NCBI GenBank assembly: GCA_021738625.1
Contig: JAIPBS010000024.1
Location: 1-60,819 of the forward strand
From: Bacteroidales bacterium
Lineage (GTDB): Bacteria; Bacteroidota; Bacteroidia; Bacteroidales; JAIOZK01
Reading direction: 5' to 3'
DNA length: 60,819 bases
The notes beneath the pieces are model-generated. The model did not search any database and was not told the DNA's origin. It was given only the letters and a program-made list of their open reading frames with translations. Every line of letters starts with the position of its first letter. Within the stretch, counting starts at the first letter, position 1. The position numbers and the translations under genes were made by a program. Shown in pieces: positions 43,238 through 51,079 of the stretch.

Positions 43238-44375
43238 AAAGGTCCTAATCATCGGTCCTGCCCATCCACTGCGAGGCGGCTTGGCAAACTACAACGAACG
43301 ACTGGCCAAGGAATACCAAAAGAAGGGAAATCAGGTTCATATCGAAACATTTAGTTTGCAGTACCCCTCCCTGCTTTTCCCCGGCAAAAGCCAGTACAGC
43401 AACGAACCCGCACCCGATGACCTGAGCATAAATGCCAGCATAAACTCAATCAACCCACTGAACTGGATAAGCACTGGAAATAGGCTCGCCGAAGAAAAAT
43501 ACGACCTGGTGATCAGCAAGTACTGGCTGCCTTTTATGGCTCCATGCCTGGGAACCATTTTGAGAAGAATCAAAAAAAACGGTCATTCAAAAGTAATCTC
43601 CATACTTGATAATATTGTACCACACGAAAAACGGCCCGGTGACAAAGCCCTGTCAAATTACTTTGTCAAATCAGTTGACGGATTTGTGGCCATGTCGGAA
43701 TCGGTCCTGGATGATCTCAATCAATTCACAACACAGAAACCAAAGGCTTTCTGCCCCCACCCCCTTTACGATAATTTTGGAGAACAGATACCTAAAGAAC
43801 AGGCAATTGAGGCATTGCAACTTGACAAAAACTTTAAATACATACTTTTTTTCGGCTTCATCAGGGATTACAAAGGACTGGATATATTACTGAAAGCTAT
43901 GGCTGCGAAGCAGCTTAAAGATGAAAAGATCAGGTGTCTGGTTGCCGGCGAGTTTTACACCGATGAAAATCCCTACCGGGAAATCATAGAAAAGAATAAC
44001 ATACAGGATAAGGTCATCATGCAAAATGATTTCATCCCCGACAGCGAAGTGGCCAATTATTTCTGTGCTTCCGATATCGTCGTACAACCATACAAAACCG
44101 CCACACAGAGCGGTGTTACACAGATCGCCTTTCATTTCAACAAACCCATGATCGTTACCAGGGTGGGTGGACTTCCCGAAATCGTTCCGGATGGAAAGAT
44201 CGGTTATGTAACCGAACCTGATCCTGAAGAAATCGCAGAAGCCATCCTTAAATTTTATAATGAAAACAAGGAAAAAGAGTTTATTGAAAATGTGAAGGAG
44301 GAAAAGAAAAAGTATTCCTGGTCGAGAATGTTAAAAACAGTTGATGTCTTATTGGAAAAAATGGAAACATCATGA
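43230..44375 (+). CDS. Family 4 glycosyltransferase
   Basis: 381 residues, GT-B fold. Start VLIIGPAHPLRGGLANYNER; C-terminal nucleotide-sugar domain with FFGFIRDYKGLDILLKAM, DIVVQPYKTATQSGVTQIAF and VTRVGGLPEIVPDGKIG, where the conserved Glu-containing loop of GT4 enzymes lies. It probably adds a sugar to an envelope glycan; its coupling to the heptose kinase gene (4-bp ATGA overlap) suggests GDP-heptose as donor, which is an inference. Confidence 0.9.
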   Translation: MPKKVLIIGPAHPLRGGLANYNERLAKEYQKKGNQVHIETFSLQYPSLLFPGKSQYSNEPAPDDLSINASINSINPLNWISTGNRLAEEKYDLVISKYWLPFMAPCLGTILRRIKKNGHSKVISILDNIVPHEKRPGDKALSNYFVKSVDGFVAMSESVLDDLNQFTTQKPKAFCPHPLYDNFGEQIPKEQAIEALQLDKNFKYILFFGFIRDYKGLDILLKAMAAKQLKDEKIRCLVAGEFYTDENPYREIIEKNNIQDKVIMQNDFIPDSEVANYFCASDIVVQPYKTATQSGVTQIAFHFNKPMIVTRVGGLPEIVPDGKIGYVTEPDPEEIAEAILKFYNENKEKEFIENVKEEKKKYSWSRMLKTVDVLLEKMETS

Positions 44376-45397
44376 TCATACGCAGCAAATCACCCTTGCG
44401 ACTCGGGCTGGCCGGAGGCGGGACGGATGTAGCTCCTTATTCTGATCTGTACGGTGGCGCCATACTGAATGCAACAATCAGCATGTACGCGTTCGCCACC
44501 ATCATCCCGCGCAGCGATGACAAGATCGTTTTGCACTCGGTAGATAAGAAGCAGAGGCTTGAATTTGAATCCGGTTCACAATTGCCTGTTGAGGGTGAAC
44601 TGATCCTGCACAAAGGTATTTATAACCGTGTGGTAAAGGATTTCACTAAAAAGCCCCTGGCCTTCGACCTGATCACCTATGTGGATGCGCCGCCAGGATC
44701 CGGACTGGGCACCTCATCCACCCTGGTGGTTACCATTCTTGGCGCCTTTGCCGAATGGTTGAACCTGCCCTTCGGGGAATATGACCTGGCCCATCTGGCC
44801 TACGGAATCGAGCGAGAAGACCTGAACATGTCGGGAGGCAAACAGGATCAATATGCAGCTACCTTTGGCGGTGTAAACTTTATGGAATTTTACAAAGAAG
44901 ATAAAGTGATCGTAAATCCATTGCGCATCAAAAGCAAATACCTCAACGAATTGTCGCACAACCTTATCCTTTATTATACAGGCACCAGCAGGCTGTCTTC
45001 AAAAATCATCGACTCGCAGCAAAAGAGCGTGAACAGTAAAAACGAAAGATCCATTGAGGCCATGCATAAACTTAAAGAGCAGGCTGTAATGATGAAAGAA
45101 GCCTTGTTGAGGGGGGAAATTGACAGAATAGGCGAAATCCTGGACTTCGGCTGGCAGTTTAAAAAACAAATGGCAAAAGGGATCACAAGCCCGATGATCG
45201 ACAAAATTTATAAAAAAGCAACCGACCTGGGCGCCTCCGGAGGAAAGATATCCGGTGCAGGGGGCGGCGGATTCATGATCTTTTATTGCCCCGGCAGCAC
45301 CAAATTTACCGTGCAGGAGGCCTTGCAGGAATTCGGGGGAGAGATCAGAAGATATGAGTTCACAACCAATGGACTGACCACCTGGAGCATTGATTGA
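44372..45397 (+). CDS. hddA: D-glycero-D-manno-heptose 7-phosphate kinase (HddA-like GHMP kinase)
   Basis: 341 residues of the GHMP kinase superfamily. Motif 1 PLRLGLAGGGTDVAPYSDLY is the form typical of HddA and sugar-1-kinases of this group; motif 2 PPGSGLGTSSTLVV is the phosphate loop; motif 3 ISGAGGGGFMIFYC is near the end. HddA phosphorylates C1 of heptose 7-phosphate. With gmhA, gmhB and hddC at 18.3-20.1 kb, the GDP-D-alpha-D-heptose route is complete in this window. It is coupled to the GT4 gene by an ATGA overlap. Confidence 0.87.
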   Translation: MIIRSKSPLRLGLAGGGTDVAPYSDLYGGAILNATISMYAFATIIPRSDDKIVLHSVDKKQRLEFESGSQLPVEGELILHKGIYNRVVKDFTKKPLAFDLITYVDAPPGSGLGTSSTLVVTILGAFAEWLNLPFGEYDLAHLAYGIEREDLNMSGGKQDQYAATFGGVNFMEFYKEDKVIVNPLRIKSKYLNELSHNLILYYTGTSRLSSKIIDSQQKSVNSKNERSIEAMHKLKEQAVMMKEALLRGEIDRIGEILDFGWQFKKQMAKGITSPMIDKIYKKATDLGASGGKISGAGGGGFMIFYCPGSTKFTVQEALQEFGGEIRRYEFTTNGLTTWSID

Positions 45398-45424
45398 AAT
45401 TGGATGCTGGATGCTGCGAAGACA

Positions 45425-45460
45425 ACTGAATGACAATCAAATGACCACTGAATGACAATC
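45425..45460. repeat. Short direct repeat ACTGAATGACAATC
   Basis: Two identical 14-bp units, 22 bp apart, in the 89-bp gap between hddA and the dipeptidase gene. No function evident. Confidence 0.4.
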
Positions 45461-45486
45461 GAACAACTAACACAAATTTCTGATTT

Positions 45487-46701
45487 ATGCGTAAGATTCC
45501 TTTATTACTACTGATTGTAATTATAGCTGCCGGTTGCAGGCAGGAGAGTTTTGAGGAAAAGCTTAACAGGATTCATGATGAAGCCCTGACCATCGACTCC
45601 CACACCGATACCCCTTTGTGGTTCACGCGTAATGGTTTTGATTTGAACACTGCACACGATCCTTATGAAACGAGAAGCCGGGTGGATTTTCCCAGGATGC
45701 AGGAAGGCGGTTTAGATGCCGTTTTTTTTGCCGCTTTTGTGGGGCAGGGTGAACGCAATCCCCTGGCCAACCTGGAGGCAAAAAAACGAGTTTTACAGAT
45801 CATCGACTCCATTTATTCCAATGTGGATAGATATCCTGAAACGGCCATCATCGCCAAAGAACCACAAGATGTCATTCAGGCCGAAAAGGAAGGCAAACGT
45901 ATCGTTTATATCGGAATGGAAAACGGATATCCCATTGGAACGGAGATTGAGAATCTGGATCTTTTTTATGAAAAGGGCGTACGTTATATAACACTTTGCC
46001 ACACGGGTAACAACGACATTTGCGACTCATCAACCGATACAACTGAGCACATTGGGCTAAGCGATTTTGGTGAAAAGGTAGTCAAACGCATGAACGAACT
46101 GGGTATGATCATCGACGTCACCCATATTTCGGATTCTTCATTTTATGATGTTATCAAACACTCAAATGCACCCGTGATCGCATCCCACTCCTGCGCCCGG
46201 GCGGTTCGCGACCATGTGCGCAACCTGAACGACGACATGCTATTGAAACTGAAAAAAAACGGTGGTGTTATCCAGATGTGCCTCTATACGGATTACGTGA
46301 AGGAACCTGACCCACAACCGGAACGGGACAGCGCATATCAGGCCCTGCGTGTTAAATACGATCATTTCAAAGACCTGACGGACGAACAATACCGGCAAGC
46401 CCGCATAGAGTGGCGCGAAATTGACAAAACATATCCTCGCAAGCTGGCTACTGTTGCAGATTTGATTGATCATATCGATCATGTGGTGGAACTGATTGGT
46501 GTGGATTATGTCGGCATCGGCTCGGATTTCGACGGGGGCGGCGGACTGAAAGATTGTTACGATGTAAGTGAAATAAAGAACATCACAAGCGAATTATTCA
46601 AGCGCGGATATACCGAAGAAGAAATCAAAAAAATCTGGGGCGGCAACCTGATGCGCGTTTTCAAAAAAGTGAGGCAACAGGCCGAACAAACTGAAGGTTA
46701 A
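45487..46701 (+). CDS. M19 renal-dipeptidase-type lipoprotein
   Basis: 404 residues. Lipoprotein signal LLLLIVIIAAGC with C17. An amidohydrolase-fold dipeptidase: zinc ligands H39 and D41 in IDSHTDTPLW, bridging Glu in YIGMENGYPIG, histidines in DVTHISDSSF and ASHSCARAV, and the Asp in GIGSDFDGGGG. It hydrolyses dipeptides, here probably in the periplasm at a membrane. It follows hddA by 89 bp and may be part of the same transcript. Confidence 0.92.
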   Translation: MRKIPLLLLIVIIAAGCRQESFEEKLNRIHDEALTIDSHTDTPLWFTRNGFDLNTAHDPYETRSRVDFPRMQEGGLDAVFFAAFVGQGERNPLANLEAKKRVLQIIDSIYSNVDRYPETAIIAKEPQDVIQAEKEGKRIVYIGMENGYPIGTEIENLDLFYEKGVRYITLCHTGNNDICDSSTDTTEHIGLSDFGEKVVKRMNELGMIIDVTHISDSSFYDVIKHSNAPVIASHSCARAVRDHVRNLNDDMLLKLKKNGGVIQMCLYTDYVKEPDPQPERDSAYQALRVKYDHFKDLTDEQYRQARIEWREIDKTYPRKLATVADLIDHIDHVVELIGVDYVGIGSDFDGGGGLKDCYDVSEIKNITSELFKRGYTEEEIKKIWGGNLMRVFKKVRQQAEQTEG

Positions 46702-46729
46702 ATACCGTATTAACTTCAAATCTTAGCAT

Positions 46730-47377
46730 TTAAACATTGATGATCCTGAATTCAGTGGGGAGCGGCACTCCTTTGAAATCTTCGATGTATTTCTCGGAAA
46801 TTTTGTGATAAGCGGTGGATTGAAGGTTGGAATATTTGGATTCATAATCCTCCTTCACTTTCTGATAAAACACATCGCTCATCACAATCCGGTTGGCCCT
46901 GGCTTTGGAGGTTAACCTGGCCGCTAGGTCGATATCTCTGCCATAGTAATCATTGGCCCCCTCGAGGAAGGTGATGTTATATACTTCCGTGCAGTAATGA
47001 ATGGCAACTTTGCATTGCAGAAACATATCTTCAAGTGGATAATTCTTGATGTTGTCCAGGGTAGCGTAAATTTCTTGCAGCAGCGAAAAGTAATCCTTAT
47101 GAGTGGTTTTCTTTTCCAATTGTTCATCCGGGATGTACAACATGATCTCATCCCCTATACCTTTCACCACATTGTCGGGAAAGTCGTTCAGGAAGGAAAT
47201 GAAGTTGAAGGTATTGTTGAGCTTTCTGCCCCATTCCTTCAGGCCGGATGTGTACTTGATCACCGTTGAACCAACAATGTCAATAAAGAAACAAGTTCCG
47301 GGACATTTTGGGATGCTTTCCAGTTCCTTGTCTATCTCTGTTGAATTCGGATTTTTGTAATGGATGTGTTTCAGCAT
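46730..47377 (-). CDS. Stand-alone class III nucleotidyl cyclase-like domain
   Basis: 215 residues, a single cyclase homology domain without receptor or membrane parts. Metal-binding D33 in FFIDIVGST and D76 in KGIGDEIM are present, as are the residues expected to read adenine (K72 in VKGIGDE and D143 in NDYYGRD) and the transition-state Arg154. The transition-state Asn of the family (VNxAAR) is replaced by D150 in DIDLAAR. It might make cAMP slowly, or act only as a binding protein. Upstream and downstream genes face away or are unrelated. Confidence 0.75.
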   Translation of the reverse strand: MLKHIHYKNPNSTEIDKELESIPKCPGTCFFIDIVGSTVIKYTSGLKEWGRKLNNTFNFISFLNDFPDNVVKGIGDEIMLYIPDEQLEKKTTHKDYFSLLQEIYATLDNIKNYPLEDMFLQCKVAIHYCTEVYNITFLEGANDYYGRDIDLAARLTSKARANRIVMSDVFYQKVKEDYESKYSNLQSTAYHKISEKYIEDFKGVPLPTEFRIINV

Positions 47378-47483
47378 TTCAAAAATATAGTTCAGTTAAT
47401 AATTATGCAGTCTCGGTTGACTAAGTTAGAAAAAATGACTGATTAATTACTTAATTTTATGAATTAACTTAAAACTACGCGAA

Positions 47484-49958
47484 ATGAAAACGCTCATCAC
47501 TTCACTCAAAACCATTTTATTTATAAGCATTCTATTGTTATCCATAACCATTGTTGCACAGCAGACAGAAGTAATTTATACTTCACCAAAAAACGGTGCA
47601 GAATTTGTCAAGCCCGAACAAACTATTTGTATCAGGTTGAATTATTTGCTTGATGGGCGTTACCTGTATGATGCGGAAATAAAATTGCGGGGAAGTGAAA
47701 GCGGTAAAATCCCATACGATATGCAGATTGCAGAAGATTCAAAAAACACTTTATTTATAAAAGCTGAAAGAGGTTTTCTGCACGGAGAAAATGTGACCCT
47801 TGAAATAACGGGACTTGTTTCATCTACAGGGATCGCTTCTCCTATCCGCCTGAAATTCAGGATAGCCGAACAGGATAATCAAAAACTCTTACAGGAATTT
47901 TATCAATTGCAAGAACAGGAGGTTGAAACCAAGCAAATTATCAGCTCCGACCATCAGACCGAAGGTTTTCAATATCCTGACAACAATCTACCCCCTGATT
48001 ATCCTGCGCCTATAATCGTACAAGGTGTTCCGACAGATGATATGTATATCTTCTTTACACCAACGCCAAGAAATTTCAGTTACAAACTTTATCTTACCAT
48101 TTGGGATAAATACGGCACCCCGGTCTTTTATAAGAAGATGAACGGAAAGACGATGAATTTCTACAGGTTGCCAAATGGCAAACTCACCTATGGCTCAACT
48201 TCTAACAATAGTGTGGCAGCCCAAAAGTATTATATCATGAACAACTCCTTTGAGCTGATCGATTCCATAACAATGGGCAACGGATATGACATTGACCTGC
48301 ACGATATGCTACTGCTTAATAACGGGCATTACCTGACCATGGCCTACGATCCCCGCATCGTTGACATGAGCGAAATTGTTCCGGGCGGTGATCCCGAAGC
48401 AATTGTTACAGGCCTGGTGATCCAGGAAGTCGATAACCAGGAAAACGTATATTTCCAGTGGCGAAGCTGGGATCACTTTGAAATAACCGATGCAACCGCT
48501 GATGTTAACCTCACCGGACATAGAATTGACTACTGTCATGGAAATGCGTTTGATATCGACCATGACGGTAATGTATTGCTTTCCTCCAGAAACATGGATG
48601 AAGTCACCAAGATCGATTTTCAAACAGGGGAAATCATCTGGCGTTTAGGGAAACTGGCTAAAAACAATGAATTTACTTTTATCGGCGATCCTATGGGATT
48701 TTCACACCAGCATGACATCAGAGTTTTACCAAACGGCAATTACACAGTTTATGACAATGGGAATCTGCACAATTTCCCGCAGGTAAGTCGGTCTGTTGAA
48801 TACCAGGTCGACGAAAACAATATGATAGCCACACAAGTTTGGAGTTACCGGCACAACCCGGATATTTATGCCGAGGCTACCGGAGGGACCCAGCGGCTTC
48901 AGTCAGGTAATACCATGATTTGCTGGGGATTGACCGAACCGATTGTCGCTACCGAAGTGGATCACGAGGGCAATACCGCTCTTGAAATCAAATTACCTGA
49001 TGATGTGTATGGCTACCGCTCACCAAAATACTCCTGGGAAACAAACCTTTTTTCGGCCCCTGCTAATCTTAATTTCGGGGATTATTCCGGGAACACCGGT
49101 ATGCTGATTAAATTCATTTCTATTAAAAACAATTCCAGCCATAACATAAGCATCACCAGCACCTTTAATCATGATGATGCCTTTGAGGTGATTACCGAAC
49201 TACCACTCGATTTCTACCCCGGTCAAACAAGGATCATGAACATTGGTTTTGAACCGGATGAACAGGGCTATTTTAACGACGTGCTAACACTTAACCACGA
49301 CAATGCAAATAACAGCATGCGAATCGCTCGACAGGTAAAGCTTTCAGGGTTTTGGGACGAGACCCTTCCATCAGCACACCTGACGCCCGACAGCAGCAGT
49401 ATTAACATTAAACTTGATACAGTGGTTGTTTCCTTCTTTGACGAACCGGTCAGGAAAGCAGGGGGAGGTGAGATTTCGATCGCCGATATCCCTGAGCTGT
49501 TCATTTTCAGGAAAGACAACCTGAACGGTGAAGATGTGAATTTCACTGGAAACATCAACGGCAATAAGACGGAGATCAGGATCTTCCCAGCCGGTCTACT
49601 TGAATCCAATCAACTTTATTTTGTGGAACTCAAAGCCAATAAAATTGAGGATCGTGCCGGTAATATCATCAACGAACCTGTAATTACCACTTTCACCACA
49701 GCAAACTTCACAGGCGAAGAGAGCATTTATACAGAGAAGTTGCCTACAGTTTGGCCCGTTCCATTTAAGAATAGATTGTTTATAGGCGGCAACTTCAGTA
49801 CATTCAGTATGTATAACACTTCCGGAAGTCTGATAATTAAAACGAAAAATACTGGAAAAACGGAATGGATAAACACTTCCGCATTGGAAAAAGGCATATA
49901 TTTAATCAGTTTCGAAATAGAGGCCGGCAAACACACGTTTAAGATTCTCAAAAAATGA
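47484..49958 (+). CDS. Arylsulfotransferase-like T9SS-secreted protein
   Basis: 824 residues. Signal peptide ending near ITIVAQQ. An Ig-like N-terminal domain (about 28-130) is followed by a beta-propeller with the ASST pattern: GNGYDIDLHDMLLLNNGHYL, HGNAFDIDHDGNVLLSSRNM, the aromatic MGFSHQHDIRVLPNGNYTVY, YDNGNLHN and SGNTMICWG. His residues in DLHDM and SHQHD are candidate active-site residues; ASST moves sulfate between phenols. A second Ig-like part (about 525-740) precedes a T9SS tail in which PNP is PVP (VWPVPFKNRLFIGG) but KGIYLISF is kept. Probably cell-surface; substrate unknown. Confidence 0.8.
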   Translation: MKTLITSLKTILFISILLLSITIVAQQTEVIYTSPKNGAEFVKPEQTICIRLNYLLDGRYLYDAEIKLRGSESGKIPYDMQIAEDSKNTLFIKAERGFLHGENVTLEITGLVSSTGIASPIRLKFRIAEQDNQKLLQEFYQLQEQEVETKQIISSDHQTEGFQYPDNNLPPDYPAPIIVQGVPTDDMYIFFTPTPRNFSYKLYLTIWDKYGTPVFYKKMNGKTMNFYRLPNGKLTYGSTSNNSVAAQKYYIMNNSFELIDSITMGNGYDIDLHDMLLLNNGHYLTMAYDPRIVDMSEIVPGGDPEAIVTGLVIQEVDNQENVYFQWRSWDHFEITDATADVNLTGHRIDYCHGNAFDIDHDGNVLLSSRNMDEVTKIDFQTGEIIWRLGKLAKNNEFTFIGDPMGFSHQHDIRVLPNGNYTVYDNGNLHNFPQVSRSVEYQVDENNMIATQVWSYRHNPDIYAEATGGTQRLQSGNTMICWGLTEPIVATEVDHEGNTALEIKLPDDVYGYRSPKYSWETNLFSAPANLNFGDYSGNTGMLIKFISIKNNSSHNISITSTFNHDDAFEVITELPLDFYPGQTRIMNIGFEPDEQGYFNDVLTLNHDNANNSMRIARQVKLSGFWDETLPSAHLTPDSSSINIKLDTVVVSFFDEPVRKAGGGEISIADIPELFIFRKDNLNGEDVNFTGNINGNKTEIRIFPAGLLESNQLYFVELKANKIEDRAGNIINEPVITTFTTANFTGEESIYTEKLPTVWPVPFKNRLFIGGNFSTFSMYNTSGSLIIKTKNTGKTEWINTSALEKGIYLISFEIEAGKHTFKILKK

Positions 49959-49970
49959 GCCCGGAACAAA

Positions 49971-50861
49971 TCAAACAAAAAACAACACAACACCGATAAC
50001 ACTTATAAATGCGCCAAAAACCTCTGGCAAGCTCACTTTCTGTTTAAATAAAAAAACGGAAGGAAGTATGATTAAAATGGGCACAGTGGCCATGATGGTG
50101 GAAGCAATGCCCGTTTTTGTGAGTTGCACCGCAAGCAGGGAAAATGAAATACCCAGGAAGGGTCCGAAAAACGAACCTCCTGTGATGCCGATCATGCCTT
50201 TTCTATCTTTAATCGCATGCCTTACCAGATGCCCCTTTCCAAGGATCAAAATGATTAAGGTGAAACCGATCATTCCGGCAATGACCCTGATTTGGGTTGC
50301 TGCAAAAGGATCATAGTCTTGCATTCCGTATTTGCTCAAGACAAGCCCAACAGCCTGGCCGGTCGCTCCCCCCAAGGCAAACAGGATCCCAACCAGCGGA
50401 TAATTCAATTTCAGGCGCTTGCCATTCAATGGCCTGGTAAAAATGGAAAGCGTGATCCCGCTAACCGTTAAAAACATTCCCAGCAGATTTTTCAGGGAAA
50501 GCACTTCGCCCAGCAACAAGAATCCGATCAGAGCGGTTATGGGTGGAACCAAAGTCATTACCAGCATCCCGATACGGGAATTGATGATCGCATAGGCCCG
50601 GAACAAACAATAATCGCCCAACACAAAACCAACCAGGCCGGAAATCGCAAGCCATATCCAGTTGAACCCGTCGGCATCCGCAGGCAAGGGTTGCCCCCGG
50701 TATATCCAGGTGAAAACAAACAAAAAAACAAAGGCGAAAACAAGCCGGATCATATTCACGGCCAGTGAACCCACCCGCTTGGATGCCACCTCAAAAAACA
50801 ATGCCGTTGCTGTCCAGAAAACCGCAGTGGCCAGTGCCGCAAGTTCACCTGCGTTTTGCAT
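49971..50861 (-). CDS. EamA/DMT-family exporter
   Basis: 296 residues with ten predicted membrane helices in two EamA halves; each half begins with the family-like pattern (AALATAVFWTATALFFEVAS and GILFALGGATGQAVGLVLSK). Conserved segments: MLVMTLVPPITALIGFLLLG and TIMATVPILIILPSVFLF. The family exports amino acids, purines or other metabolites; the substrate is unknown. Its stop is 12 bp from that of the convergent T9SS gene. Confidence 0.9.
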   Translation of the reverse strand: MQNAGELAALATAVFWTATALFFEVASKRVGSLAVNMIRLVFAFVFLFVFTWIYRGQPLPADADGFNWIWLAISGLVGFVLGDYCLFRAYAIINSRIGMLVMTLVPPITALIGFLLLGEVLSLKNLLGMFLTVSGITLSIFTRPLNGKRLKLNYPLVGILFALGGATGQAVGLVLSKYGMQDYDPFAATQIRVIAGMIGFTLIILILGKGHLVRHAIKDRKGMIGITGGSFFGPFLGISFSLLAVQLTKTGIASTIMATVPILIILPSVFLFKQKVSLPEVFGAFISVIGVVLFFV

Positions 50862-50930
50862 ATGCTATATCTTCGAGCGGCAAAAGTAAACAAAGCATGC
50901 TTATAAATCGAAGACTGTTCTTTGAATAAT

Positions 50931-50973
50931 TCCCATATTTGTTTATCTTTAGAGACATTTTCCAAATATGGGA
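50931..50973. promoter_or_regulatory. Inverted repeat between divergent genes (possible operator)
   Basis: TCCCATATTTG (50931-50941) faces CAAATATGGGA (50963-50973), an 11-bp perfect inverted repeat with a 21-bp gap, in the region between the EamA gene and the LruC lipoprotein gene. It could be an operator or a large hairpin; no regulator is adjacent. Confidence 0.35.
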
Positions 50974-51079
50974 TTGCAATGCAATAAAACGAGGTAAAAA
51001 CTACTATAAATCAAACCATTAGATTTTTGGCATAATCTTTTAACTGTTTAATAAACAGATTAATCAAAATGTTTCAATT

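Noticed and set aside
46730..47377. Cyclase gene as part of a Pycsar or CBASS-type defence operon
   Set aside because: No effector gene (membrane, nuclease or hydrolase) is next to it; neighbours are a dipeptidase and a T9SS cargo on the opposite strand.
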